Source of the DNA: Rattus norvegicus
Lineage: Eukaryota; Chordata; Mammalia; Rodentia; Muridae
Assembly: GCF_036323735.1 (NCBI RefSeq)
Contig: NC_086031.1
Location: 41,015,725 to 41,079,724 of the forward strand
Direction of reading: 5' to 3'
Length of the DNA: 64,000 nucleotides
A program made the translations under genes and the position numbers. A model generated the notes under the pieces. That model saw only the letters and a list, made by a program, of their open reading frames with translations. It made no database searches and was not told the DNA's origin. This document shows positions 1-10,838 of this stretch, one piece after another. Position 1 is the stretch's first letter. Every line of letters starts with the position of its first letter.

Positions 1-2879
1 AAGAGGAAAATTCATAGCGCTGAGTGCCTGCAGAAAAAAACAGAAAAGAGCATATGTCAGCAGCTTGACAGCACACCTAAAAGCTCTAGAACAAAAAGAA
101 GCAAATACACCCAGGAGGAGTAGAAGGCAGGAAATAATCAAACTCAGAGCTGAAATCAACCAAGTAGAAACAAAAAGGACCATAGAAAGAATCAACAGAA
201 CCAAAAGTTGGTTCTTTGAGAAAATCAACAAGATAGATAAACCCTTAGCCAGACTAACGAGAGGTCACAGAGAGTGTGTCCAAATTAATAAAATCAGAAA
301 TGAAAAGGGAGACATAACTACAGATTCAGAGGAAATTCAAAAAATCATCAGATCTTACTATAAAAGCCTATATTCAACAAAACTTGAAAATCTGCAGGAA
401 ATGGACAATTTCCTAGACAGATACCAGGTACCGAAGTTAAATCAGGAACAGATAAACCAGTTAAACAACCCCATAACTCCTAAGGAAATAGAAGCAGTCA
501 TTAAAGGTCTCCCAACCAAAAAGAGCCCAGGTCCAGACGGGTTTAGTGCAGAATTCTATCAAACCTTCATAGAAGACCTCATACCAATACTATCCAAACT
601 ATTCCACAAAATTGAAACAGATGGAGCACTACCGAATTTCTTCTATGAACCACAATTACTCTTATACCTAAACCACACAAAGACCCAACACAGAAAGAGA
701 ACTTCAGACCAATTTCCCTTATGAATATCGACGCAAAAATACTCAATAAAATTCTGGCAAACCGAATCCAAGAGCACATCAAAACAATCATCCACCATGA
801 TCAAGTAGGCTTCATCCCAGGCATGCAGGGATGGTTTAACATACGGAAAACCATTAACGTGATCCATTATATAAACAAACTGAAAGAACAAAACCACATG
901 ATCATTTAATTAGATGCTGAGAAAGCATTTGACAAAATTCAACACCCCTTCATGATAAAAGTCCTGGAAAGAATAGGAATTCAAGGCCCGTACCTAAACA
1001 TAGTAAAAGCCATATACAGCAAACCAGTTGCTAACATTAAACTAAATGGAGAGAAACTTGAAGCAATCCCACTAAAATCAGGGACTAGACAAGGCTGCCC
1101 ACTCTCTCCCTACTTATTCAATATAGTTCTTGAAGTTCTAGCCAGAGCAATCAGACAACAAAAGGAGGTCAAGGGGATACAGATCGGAAAAGAAGAAGTC
1201 AAAATATCACTATTTGCAGATGATATGATAGTATATTTAAGTGATCCCAAAAGTTCCACCAGAGAACTACTAAAGCTGAAAAACAACTTCAGCAAAGTGG
1301 CTAGGTATAAAATTAACTCAAATAAATCGGTTGCCTTCCTCTATACAAAAGAGAAACAAGCCGAGAAAGAAATTAGGGAAACGACACCCTTCATAATAGA
1401 CCCAAATAATATAAAGTACCTCGGTGTGACTTTAACAAAGCAAGTAAAAGATCTGTACAATAAGAACTTCAAGACACTGAAGAAGGAAATTGAAGAAGAC
1501 CTCAGAAGATGGAAAGATCTCCCATGCTCATGGATTGGCAGGATTAATATAGTAAAAATGGCCATTTTACCAAAAGCAATCTACAGATTCAATGCAATCC
1601 CCATCAAAATACCAATCCAATTCTTCAAAGAGTTAGACAGAACAATTTGCAAATTCATCTGGAATAACAAAAAACCCAGGATAGCTAAAGCTATCCTCAA
1701 CAATAAAAGGACTTCAGGGGGAATCACTATCCCTGAACTCAAGCAGTATTACAGAGCAATAGTGATAAAAACTGCATGGTATTGGTACAGAGACAGACAG
1801 ATAGACCAATGGAATAGAATTGAAGACCAAGAAATGAACCCATACACCTATGGTCACTTGATTTTTGACAAAGGAGCCAAAACCATCCAATGGAAAAAAG
1901 ATAGCATTTTCAACAAATGGTGCTGGTTCAACTGGAGGTCAACATGTAGAAGAATGCAGATCGATCCATGCTTATCACCCTGTACAAAGCTTAAGTCCAA
2001 GTGGATCAAGGACCTCCACATCAAACCGGACACACTCAAACTAATAGAAGAAAAACTAGGGCAGCATCTCCAACACATGGGCATTGGAAAAAATTTCCTA
2101 AACAAAACACCAATGGCTTACGCTCTAAGATCAAGAATCGACAAATGGGATCTCATAAAACTGCAAAGCTTCTGTAAGGCAAAGGACACTGTGGTTAGGA
2201 CAAAACGGCAACCAACAGATTGGGAAAAGATCTTTACCAATCCTACAACAGATAGAGGCCTTATATCCAAAATATACAAAGAACTCAAGAAGTTAGACCG
2301 CAGGGAGACCAATAACCCTATTAAAAATGGGTTTCAGAGTTAAACAAACAATTCACAGCTGAGGAATGCCAAATGGCTGAGAAACACCTAAAGAAATGTT
2401 CAACATCTTTAGTCATAAGGGAAATGCAAATCAAAACAACCCTGAGATTTCACCTCACACCAGTGAGAATGGCTAAGATCAAAAACTCAGGTGACAGCAG
2501 ATGCTGGCGAGGATGCGGAGAAAGAGGAACACTCCTCCATTGTTGGTGGGATTGCAGACTGGTACAACCATTCTGGAAATCAGTCTGGAGGTTCCTCAGA
2601 AAATTGGACATTGAACTGCCTGAGGATCCAGCTATACCTCTTTTGGGCATATACCCAAAAGATGCCCCAACATATAAAAAAGACACGTGTTCCACTATGT
2701 TCATCGCAGCCTTATTTATAATAGCCAGAAGCTGGAGAGAACCCAGATGCCCTTCAACAGAGGAATGGATACAGAAAATGTGGTACATCTACACAATGGA
2801 ATATTACTCAGCTATCAAAAACAATGACTTTATGAAATTCGTAGGCAAATGGTTGGAACTGGAATATCATTCTGAGTGA
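1..2879 (+). pseudogene. L1 ORF2 (endonuclease-reverse transcriptase), broken, 5'-incomplete
   Basis: ORF2 nicks target DNA and reverse-transcribes RNA onto it. Here it is open in pieces: 65-724, then 721-909 in another frame, 952-2343, and 2373-2879 in a third frame. The RT block has SPGPDGFSAEFYQ in the first piece and TRQGCPLSPYLFN and the catalytic FADD (1213-1224, residues 88-91 of the 952 piece) in the third. The C-terminal C-x3-C-x7-H-x4-C motif is residues 44-61 of the last piece. Breaks seen: a frameshift near 645-660, an in-frame TAA at 907-909, and a small indel near 2340-2370. The catalytic motif is intact, so decay is recent compared with the 55-61 kb copy. Family assignment is certain; activity is not expected. 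Confidence 0.95.
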
Positions 2880-3675
2880 GCTAACCCAATCACAGAAAGA
2901 CATACATGGTATGCATTCATTGATAAGTGGCTATTAGCCCAAATGCTTGAATTACCCTAGATGCCTAGAACAAATGAAACTCAAGACGGATGATCAAAAT
3001 GTGAATGTTTCACGCCTTCTTTAAAAGGGGAACAAGAATACCCTTGGCAGGGAAGAGAGAGGCAAAGATTAAAACAGAGACTGAAGGAACACCCATTCAG
3101 AGCCTGCCCCACATGTGGCCCATACATATACAGCCACCCAATTAGACAAGATGGATGAAGCAAAGAAGTGCAGACCGACAGGAGCCGGATGTAGATCGCT
3201 CCTGAGAGACACATCCAGAATACAGCAAATACAGAGGCGAATGCCAGCAGCAAACCACTGAACTGAGAATAGGACCCCCGTTGAAGGAATCAGAGAAAGA
3301 ACTGGAAGAGCTTGAAGGGGCTCGAGACCCCATATGTACAACAATGCCAAGCAACCAGAGCTTCCAGGGACTAAGCCACTACCCAAAGACTATACATGGA
3401 CTGACCCTGGACTGACCTCATAGGTAGCAATGAATATCCTAGTAAGAGCACCAGTGGAAGGGGAAGCCCTGGGTCCTGCTAAGACTGAACCCCCAGTGAA
3501 CTAGACTGTTGGGGGGAGGGCAGCAATGGGGGGAGGGTTGGGAGGGGAACACCCATAAGGAAGGGGAGGGAGCACGGGGAGGGGGGAGGGGGAGGGGGAT
3601 TTTTGCCCGGAAACCGGGAAAGGGAATAACACTCGAAATGTATATAAGAAATACTCAAGTTAATAAAAAAAAAAG
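2880..3675 (+). other. L1 3' UTR with G-rich polypurine tract
   Basis: Non-coding L1 tail after the ORF2 stop. Positions 3510-3600 are runs of G broken by A, a strand able to form G-quadruplex or triplex structure, as is known for L1 3' UTRs. AATAAA lies at 3661-3666, followed by a short A run. The same UTR appears at 21956-22465, partly inverted. Confidence 0.9.
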
Positions 3676-4016
3676 ATTTTGGTTGATGATTAGTCATACT
3701 GTATTACTGAATCACAATCCAATGTAAGTTGAGATTCATAAGGCACTTAATAAAACATAGACTACTTCTGGAAAAAAAATCTTTACAGAGAGACAACCTC
3801 ATAAACAAATAAGGTAACAGGCAAAGATGGAAACAAGAAAAAAGGAATTGATAAAGTGATTTGTGGTTCTTAAGCAAATCAATGAGAGAAGACATGGATC
3901 ACCTACAACCATGAAAATGGGGTCATAAGATGTCCTGTAGCAAGAACAGCGCTGTGGACATGCAATAAACTCAACAGATTTGAGGCTTCAGAACACCATA
4001 AAATTAGATCCAAGGA
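3676..4016. other. Unique spacer
   Basis: No reading frame, SINE or other repeat recognised. Confidence 0.5.
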
Positions 4017-4213
4017 AAGGAAGGAAGGAAGGAAGGAAGGAAGGAAGGAAGGAAGGAAGGAAGGAAGGAAGGAAGGGAAGAAGGGAGGAAGGGAGGAAGG
4101 GAGGAAGAAAAGGAGGGAGAGGGGGAAAGAAAGAAGGAAAGTGAATAAAAGAAAGGAAAGAATAAAAGAAGGAAAAGGGGGAGGGAAGGGGAGGGGTAAA
4201 AGAGATGGGAGGG

Positions 4214-4260
<47 letters not shown>
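4017..4260 (+). repeat. Polypurine microsatellite (GGAA)n-(GA)n
   Basis: Pure GGAA/GAAG units from 4017 to about 4074, then degenerate GGGAGGAA and AAAGAAAGG, then about 22 GA units (4217-4257). The whole 240 bases are purine on one strand. The long Ser/Leu/Phe/Pro-rich frame on the other strand is an artefact of this. Confidence 0.95.
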
Positions 4261-4990
4261 AATGGAGAAGGGAGGAAGGCCAGGAGAGGGAGCTGCCCAG
4301 TAAGTTCCTGAATGAGTCCGAACACCACCTGGTTCAGTCAGTCATTGAGGGAAGATGCTGTTTCTCTGCAACGCTGGCTCTACACTTCCTTCCCCTCTAT
4401 CTTCCTGTCAAGGGTCAGTTTGATAAGTCAGGAGGGGAAAACCTGCTTATTCCAGCCCATCCTCTCTCTTCAAGGCAATGAGTTTTTCTTAGGGGGACAA
4501 CTGTTCTTGGTACCACCCTGGGACAGGGTCTTTCTTACATGGGGAGGGTAGGCCCACAGGCTCATGTGTCACAGGTTAGGGTTGGGGTGGCTATGACCAC
4601 AGATGAACCTGCCCAATCCTGAGCCACCTGTGTAACTATTCTTGCATGAATTCAGATATTCCTTTTTTTTTTTTAATTTTCCCCTCCCACCCCAAATTCA
4701 GATGTTCTTAAGAGACATCCGTGCCCTTCCCCATGGCTCTAAGATTATTGAAACAGTGGACCCTAAGGAGATGAACCCCCTCCCCAAAGAAGAAAAAGTC
4801 TGAAGCCTGGTGTCATCCTGAGAAGGGAATTGTCTCCCAGAAAAATATCCTACACTGTTCTCACTTATTCTTCTTGGTTTGAGTTCTCAAATCATCCAGA
4901 AGCTAGGTGAGGAGAGGAGAGTTGAGCAGGTCCCTGGCCTTCTGGAAAGTTCTCATGCTTTGCTTTCCTTTGTAAAGTTGCGGTAGACAG
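4261..4990. other. Unique spacer
   Basis: Single-copy-looking sequence with a T run at 4661-4672. No exon-like frame or repeat seen. Confidence 0.45.
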
Positions 4991-5203
4991 TGCTGAGGGA
5001 TGGCTCAGTCTTTAAGAGCAGTTGCTGTTCACCAGAGGACCAGAGTTCAGTCCCCAGCTCCCACATTGTACATTTCACAAAATCACCTTGAACTCCAGCT
5101 CCAGGAGATCCAGTAACTCCTGGCCCCTTCAGGTACACACTTGCAAGTGCATATATTATACATGTGCATCCTCACACATTGCCAAAAATAAAAATAAGAT
5201 AAT
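4991..5203 (+). mobile_element. B2 SINE
   Basis: tRNA-derived head (GATGGCTCAGTCTTTAAGAG, box A region), the phrase AGAGGACCAGAGTTCAGTCCCCAGC (box B region), a B2 body ending in a short A-rich AAAATAAAAATAAG tail. Confidence 0.85.
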
Positions 5204-5224
5204 TTTTTTTTAATGATAGCAGAG

Positions 5225-5276
5225 GAGCTGGGGTGATTGGCTCAGTTGGTGAAGTGCTTCTTATGCAAGCAGGTAA

Positions 5277-5311
<35 letters not shown>

Positions 5312-5447
5312 GGTGTAGAGACACATGCCTGTAACTGCAGAGCTAGAGAGAGAAACTTGTAATCTCCAGGGTAAGAGACCATGTCAAAAAATAAAGAAGA
5401 AAATCATTGAGAAAACACCTGAGGTTGACCTCTGGCTTTCATGTGCT

Positions 5448-5502
<55 letters not shown>
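5225..5502 (+). mobile_element. B3 SINE with internal (AAC)n and CA tail
   Basis: Head GCTGGGGTGATTGGCTCAGT, then an (AAC)n expansion at 5276-5311 that replaces part of the box B region, then the B3 body (CATGCCTGTAACTGCAG, TGAGGTTGACCTCTGGC) running into (CA)n at 5452-5500. Confidence 0.8.
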
Positions 5503-6230
5503 CACCTACAAAGGTTTTGTAACTACATCCATACAGTGAAGGCTCAGCCCAAGGTCCCCCCTCAGCCCCCATAGCTGGCCCTGAAGCAAATGGCCCAGTT
5601 AAACAGGCCTCTCTCCCTCTAGTCACTAATGACATCGTGTCCATCCGCTCTTCCCTTCTGCTGCTAGGTGCCATCAGGACCTGGATACTCAGCTGTCGTT
5701 ACAGCACAGACAAAGCCACTGAAGTTATTTAGCCTCCTGTGGTGCTGGACATCCAGAGAGGTGGACTTGTTTCCCTTGAAATTGTTTTCTGCTGAATCGA
5801 GTCCAGCTCCATGCTCTGGGTCGGAGAGCTGACCACCCAGCCATTCTATCCCCTCTGTTTTCCACATGAGTTTCATTCACAGTCAGTCTGCTGAAGGTCT
5901 GGGAATAAAGAAAGAAGAAAGTACTGATTTTCAACTGAGAACAGACCAAATTATCAGGGGACTCCTTGGCCAACCTACTGCTCCTACAGACTTCAGGCAA
6001 CCAGCCTGGTGGATGTGTCCTATTTCAATTATCCCCAAGGAAACCTTCCTTCTCAGGTGACAGCAGTGATAACCATTTTCCTCTCAGATGCTGTCTACAG
6101 CCAAGGTCCAAAAGGAGCCAGGCAATTCTGCAGCAGGCTCTTCTCTGAAGAGCGTGAGACAGGCTGCTATATTCTGGTCCTGTGATCATTTACCTGAATA
6201 ACTTCAAATCACAAATTAATTAATTCCCAG
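5503..6230. other. Unique spacer
   Basis: No repeat family recognised. Short frames here lack codon structure or homology that I can see. Confidence 0.45.
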
Positions 6231-6945
6231 GGCTGGGGAGATGGCTCAGTAGGTAAGAGCACTTGCTGTCCATGCATGAGGGCCTGAGTTTGAATTTCCT
6301 GTCTCCACATGAAAAGCCAGGCTTGGTTACGTGCGTGCCTGTGACTCCAACTTTGGGGATGGAAACAGGAGGATAGCTGGAGCTTGTTGGCTGTCTTAGT
6401 CACAGTTTTCTTGCAGTAGAGAGACACCAAAATGGAGGCAACTCTAATAAATGAAAATATTTAATTGGGTCTGGCGTACAGTTCCAGAGGGTCAGTTCAC
6501 TCCCCTTATGACAGGAAGCATGGCAGCATGGGGGCAGACATGGCACTGGAGAAGGTTCTGAGAGCACTCTACCTCTTGATCTGCTGGCAACAGAAGGGGA
6601 CTGACTGTCTTCTGCAAGCAGCCAGGAGGAGGCTCTGATTTTACACTGGGCAGAGCTCGAGCCTAGGAAACCTCAAAGCCCACCCTCACAATGACACACT
6701 TCCTCCCACAAGACCACACCTACTCCAACAAGACCATACTTCCTGGTCGTGCCGCTCCCTGTGGGCCAAGAATTCAAACGCAGGAGTCTATGGGGGCCAA
6801 ACCTATTCAAACCACCACACTGGCTATCAGCCTATCCCAGATTCAATAAGGAATGTTGCCTCAAAGGAACAAGGTAGGGCATGATAAAACAGGACATCCA
6901 ATGTCCTCGTGTAGCCAGCACATGGATATACATACCTGCACATAA
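6231..6945 (+). mobile_element. B3 SINE split by a family A repeat
   Basis: The B3 head and body run from 6231 to 6392 (GGCTGGGGAGATGGCTCAGT at the start). They stop inside the GGAGCTTGTTGGCT phrase and resume at 6821 with GGCTATCAGCC and the degenerate B3 tail. TGGCT occurs on both sides of the insert (6388-6392 and 6821-6825). Confidence 0.75.
6393..6820 (+). mobile_element. Rodent dispersed repeat, family A (window label)
   Basis: Begins GTCTTAGTCACAG and ends ATTCAAACCACCACA. It contains the stretches found in the other family A copies, such as AATATTTAATTGGGTCTGG and ACACACTTCCTCC-like phrases. I recognise it as a common rodent medium-reiteration repeat but cannot name it safely. It interrupts a B3 SINE. 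Confidence 0.7.
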
Positions 6946-7070
6946 ATGTATATATACGCAACTGACATACACTCAGAAATTATTTCTTCATTGTTTATGC
7001 TGCACATTCATTCAACAACACAACACTTTAGAAAATATCCATTCTCTGAACCCCAGATAACACTCCAGCA

Positions 7071-7276
7071 CAGTGGCTCTCAACCTCCCTGATGCTGTGA
7101 TCCTTTAATGCAGTTCCTCATGTTGTGGCGACCCCCAACCATAAAATTATTTTCATTGCTACTTCATACCTGTAATTTTGCTACTGTTATGAATCACAAT
7201 GCAAATATGTGATATTTCTGATGGTCCTAGGAGACCCCGTGAAAGGATTGTTCAACTCCCAGGCTGAGAACCACCG
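7071..7276 (+). mobile_element. URR1-type hAT (Charlie) non-autonomous DNA transposon
   Basis: Terminal inverted repeats CAGTGGCTCTCAACCT at 7071 and AGGCTGAGAACCACCG ending at 7276. The body has GTTGTGGCGACCCCCAACC and AAAATTATTTTCATTGCTACTTC, typical of the rodent URR1 family. No transposase frame. Flanking 8-mers (CTCCAGCA and CTCCCCAG) match only in part. Confidence 0.85.
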
Positions 7277-7284
7277 CTCCCCAG

Positions 7285-7705
7285 TTTCTCCTTGTGTACT
7301 CTTCAATGCCTCCCTCACAGTACAGCTACCCCAAAGTCTTCCTTAAGTCTGCCCTTCTGTCATAGCATTCTGATCTGGTTTTGCTCTTTGCTCTCCACTC
7401 AGAATTAACTGCTTAATCCGACCCAGGCCTCCCAGTGATAATTCCCATGGTTCCACACATGCATATTAAACCGCAGTCAAGTTCAGTGATTACTGAACCG
7501 GAAAGGAGATTAGCAATAAATCAAAGTCTTAAGGAAACCATTTGTAGCTTATAAAAAGGATGCCCCGTATGCACCGTATTTCAAATGATATTTACATCTG
7601 CTCTTTAGTACAGGACATAAAGTGTAGCCGGATCAAATACCATTGATCTGGGGAAGACAATGAAATCATAGTGACTCTCAGTGGACATGTGTCTCTGTAG
7701 TGGAG
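7285..7705. other. Unique spacer, AT-rich and motif-dense at 7390-7690
   Basis: No repeat or frame recognised. The 7390-7690 part holds homeodomain-like core sites (GAATTAACTGCTTAATC, ATGATATTTACA) and is flanked by repeats. This could be conserved non-coding DNA, but nothing in the window proves it. Confidence 0.35.
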
Positions 7706-7935
7706 TGTTGTAGTTTCACATCTGTCGCTATGATAAAATATCTTGGGGGAAAAAAAAACTAGTTTAATGGAAAACGGGCTTATTTTACTTCACAATTCCT
7801 GATTACAGCCCAACCCTTCGGGGACATCAAGGCAGCAGGACCTTGAAGCAGCCAGTTACATCACACTCATAGTCAAGAGCAGAGAGCAGTAAATTAATGC
7901 ATGCCTGTGCCTGTGCTCAGCTCGCACTCTCTAGT
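7706..7935 (+). mobile_element. Family A repeat, degenerate 5' part
   Basis: ATGATAAAATATCTTGG, GGGCTTATTTTACTTCACA and CATCAAGGCAGCAGG match the equivalent parts of the copies at 49917 and 62180. It runs into a CA microsatellite. Confidence 0.5.
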
Positions 7936-7996
<61 letters not shown>

Positions 7997-7997
7997 G
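7936..7997 (+). repeat. (CA)n microsatellite
   Basis: About 29 uninterrupted CA units after CTCTAGTG. Confidence 0.97.
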
Positions 7998-8009
7998 TTA
8001 AATACTAAA

Positions 8010-8585
8010 AAAATGCTACTCTCTGGCCCCAGTGGTCTTGCCACCGCCACAGCCTGCCTCCAAGCACCCATGCTATCGCCTCAGGGCACCGGCGGGCCTG
8101 GCCTGTTCTCCTCTCGGAAGACTCTTGACCAGGGAGCTCTGAAATCTCTCCGCCCGACTCACTAAGTAAGTTTTCATGGCGGGTCGCTGCCACGCCAGCC
8201 CCATGCATCCAAATTCCCATGGCTGGCTGGGGTGCCCTGCCACTGTACCTTTCTCTGGAACTCAGTTAGGTTGCCATGTGAAGGAAAACGCCACACAAAC
8301 TTAATTTAGAACCAACAGGTAACTCAATCGCTGGGTGCAGCAACTAGCATCCTAATTTGTAAGCCATTCTAAGTTAAATCCTATGGTGGGGAATCCTGGC
8401 GGATCTGCCATCTAAACCGGGGGCCTCTGTTTTGCTACATGCTGCTTCCCCCAGGCTCTCCCGGTCCCAAAGCTAGTCACCTTTTCCTGGCTCTTCTCTT
8501 TCGCCCTCTGACCCGGAAGTCCCGCCTACTTGCCCAGTGATTGATTGGTCCCCTGAAATCTTCATTCTCTAGGTGAATATCCATA
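8010..8585. other. GC-richer block, possible degenerate LTR or dispersed repeat
   Basis: Above-average GC with several CpGs, a CCCGGTCC...GACCCGGAAGTCCCGCC run near 8460-8525 and an inverted CCAAT (GATTGATTGG, 8540). The phrase order resembles a rodent LTR-like repeat, but I cannot place it in a family. No frame with recognisable homology. Confidence 0.3.
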
Positions 8586-8592
8586 CACACAA

Positions 8593-8620
8593 ACACACGC
8601 GCGCGCGCGCGCGCGTGTGT
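8593..8620. repeat. (CG)n core in a palindromic CA-CG-TG tract
   Basis: ACACAC, then about 9 CG/GC units, then GTGTGT. The tract is its own reverse complement and is alternating purine-pyrimidine throughout, a strong Z-DNA former. Confidence 0.9.
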
Positions 8621-8744
8621 ATAAATTTGAACAAGAGAATTTGCATTACTGAATGTTAGATTCTGTGATATCTGTTTTGACCGTAGATGCTTACTAAATC
8701 CATACAGCATAGGAGATTTATAAAAATTCTCTACCCATTGCATT

Positions 8745-9267
8745 CACTGGCAAGGACTGCTATAACAAAATGCCACAGACAAGCCGACTAAACAAGAGAA
8801 GACTATTTTCTCAATGTTTTGAATGCTGGGAATCCTGGAGTTAAGTTTCTAGCAATTTCCACTCTGACTCTTCCTCCAGCCTGTAGATGGCAGTCTCCTC
8901 CCTGGAACCTGTGTTCTCACTCTTACAAGGGTATCTCTACTTGTTACTCTATCTGACAAAACCAGTTTAAGGCAGAAAGGTTTTATTTGGACTGGCAGTT
9001 TGAGGGCACAGTGCATCTTGGTGGAGAAGGCATGGTGGCAGGAATATAAGGCAGCTGCTCACACCGTGTTTGCACTGGGAAGTAGAAGGCAGAGGGGAAA
9101 GCGACCAGGCTATAAAGACCCAAAGGCACATAGTCAGTGATCTGCTTCCCCCAGCAAAGCACTGCCTCCTGAAGATTCTACCGCCCTCCCACCCAGTGCC
9201 TTCAGCTGGGAACAAGCATTTGAACATGGGAATCTATGGGGGGTGTTTCACATTCAAACCACAACAT
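8745..9267 (+). mobile_element. Family A repeat
   Basis: The 3' end (GAACATGGGAATCTATGGGG, CATTCAAACCACAACA) aligns by eye with the end of the 6393-6820 copy. The middle has AGAAAGGTTTTATTTGGACTGGC. The first 200 bases (ACTGCTATAACAAAATGCCACAG) may belong to an older mammalian repeat, as also seen near 27430. Confidence 0.6.
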
Positions 9268-9388
9268 AGGCAAACCAAATGCATGAAATTAGAAGTTATA
9301 ACAATGACTTGATTTGACTTTGTTATTACCTTGAAGGACTTCCGCTCCAAATGATCTCATTCTCAGGTACTTGGTGTTAGGATTTCAG

Positions 9389-9588
9389 GGCTGGGGGATG
9401 TGGCTCAGTTAGTAGAGTGCTTGCCTAACACATGAAAAGACCTGGGTTTTGTCCTCAGCACTACATTAACCAGGCATGCTAGCATACATCTGTAACTACA
9501 GCACTGGCCAGGAGACAGGAGGTCAAGGTCGTTGTAGTGACACAGAGAGTTCAAAGTTAGCCTGGGCTACACGACCTCCACCCCACAC

Positions 9589-9592
<4 letters not shown>
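9389..9592 (+). mobile_element. B4 SINE (ID head fused to B1-like body)
   Basis: ID-like GGGCTGGGGGATGTGGCTCAG and CTTGCCTAACACATG, followed by the B1-like half ending GTTAGCCTGGGCTACACGA. Confidence 0.85.

Positions 9593-9666
<74 letters not shown>
9593..9666 (+). repeat. (TG)n-(AG)n compound microsatellite
   Basis: About 16 TG units followed directly by about 20 AG units, at the tail of the B4 element. Confidence 0.97.
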
Positions 9667-9668
<2 letters not shown>

Positions 9669-9728
9669 TAATATGAATGGGAAGGATACAATTCGTTGCT
9701 CAATGACCCCTTTTGTATAGGAGGCTAC

Positions 9729-9850
9729 AAAAACTCAGTGTAGGGGGTTGGGGATTTGGCTCAGTGGTAAAGCGCTTGCCTAGCAAGCGCAAGGCCCTGG
9801 GTTCAGTCCCCAGCTCTGAAAAAAAGAAAAGAGAAAAAAAACTCAGTGTA
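9729..9850 (+). mobile_element. ID SINE with perfect target-site duplication
   Basis: Body 9743-9836 has the BC1-like tRNA-Ala-derived core (GGGGATTTGGCTCAGTGG, GCGCTTGCCTAGCAAGCGC, GGTTCAGTCCCCAGCTC) and an A-rich tail. AAAAACTCAGTGTA occurs at both 9729-9742 and 9837-9850: a 14-base duplicate without mismatch, so the insertion is recent. Confidence 0.95.
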
Positions 9851-10604
9851 TCAGTACTACATTGTACAGTCCAGTCAGGACTTGAACACAGATCTATATG
9901 ACTCACAAGTTTCTGTATTCAGCTATTATACAGTAGGCAAGAGCTAACCCCATTCTCCCTGTCCATTTCTCTTCTGTCACAAGATACCCCTAAAAGACCT
10001 GATTTCCTTGCATGCAACCTTGATAACTTCTTCGTTCACCTTGTAATCAAGAGCTGTCTGTAGATCTGAATAAACCAGATTGATCACTGGAGGGTCAGAT
10101 CTAAACTAGAACTCTTGGCACCAACTGGGAGTCTAACCTGAGTCAAACATGTGTGGCAGATACTGCCAGTTCCATGCCCTTCCTAGCATGGCATTTCTGT
10201 TGCAAGGCATGCCTGGCAGGTCCTAATGTTAATACAGGAGACTTCCCAACAATATACATTCTGTTAATTAACCCCAAAAGTTTACACAGGCCAGATCATC
10301 AACTTCTTGTCAACACTTGGCTCCAAAGTCTAACCTAGGTCTAACAGGTGTTCTAACAAGCCACGATACAATTCACACTGCGTGTTACAGCAGATTTAAT
10401 TGCTCCAAACTCTGGGAGCACCCCAACCATTTTATCCTGAATGGCTGCCTCTCACTACTTTGTCTCTTGATAAAAATCAACGCCATTGATGGAATTGAAG
10501 TGGAGTGGGGGGGGGGGGTGGAAGCTATGACAATCAACTTTGACACAAGACTGCCTTCTTCTCCCAGAACCAATGGCATTCTGGGAATGATGGGAACTGT
10601 ACCA
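9851..10604. other. Unique spacer
   Basis: No repeat family recognised apart from a G run at 10507-10517. No convincing exon. Confidence 0.4.
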
Positions 10605-10772
10605 GGGACAAATGAGAGATGGTTCAGTGGTTAGGTGCACACCATGTCTTTGCGGAGGACCCATGTCCCAAGCACCCTCATCAGGGGGCATACAAGTACC
10701 TGTAACTCCTGCTGCAGGACATTACTGATGCCATCTTCTGGATTCCATAGGCACCTAGACTCATCTGTGCAC

Positions 10773-10809
<37 letters not shown>

Positions 10810-10838
10810 ACACACCACGGTTTTCAGAAATAAATCCT
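10605..10838 (+). mobile_element. B2 SINE with (CA)n in its tail
   Basis: GAGAGATGGTTCAGTGGTTAGG head, GAGGACCCATGTCCCAAGC, B2 body, (CA)n at 10779-10816, and an AATAAATCC end. Confidence 0.85.

Larger units (their letters stand above)
1..3675 (+). mobile_element. LINE-1 (rodent L1), 3' part, 5' end outside window
   Basis: A non-LTR retrotransposon entered in the middle of ORF2 and read through to its 3' end. The order is the EN-RT linker (about 1-400), reverse transcriptase (about 400-1700), the C-terminal part with the Cys-rich motif (to 2879), a 3' UTR (2880-3660) with a G-rich tract at 3510-3600, and an AATAAA at 3661-3666 that runs into a short A tail. The continuous homology and long open stretches suggest a fairly young copy. 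It is the least damaged RT in the window, but frameshifts and a stop make it non-autonomous as it stands. The 5' target-site duplicate lies outside the window. Confidence 0.96.

Noticed and set aside
952..2343. A 463-residue frame as a host gene
   Set aside because: It is L1 reverse transcriptase, with FADD and the L1 3' UTR downstream.
3903..4328. Leu/Ser/Phe/Pro-rich membrane-like protein on the minus strand
   Set aside because: Translation of the GGAA/GA microsatellite.
8010..8585. CpG island promoter
   Set aside because: GC is only moderately raised, CpGs are few outside the CG repeat, and the sequence looks like worn repeat DNA.
9743..9836. A tRNA gene
   Set aside because: The tRNA-like core is the ID SINE; it has an A tail and target duplicates, and no full cloverleaf.
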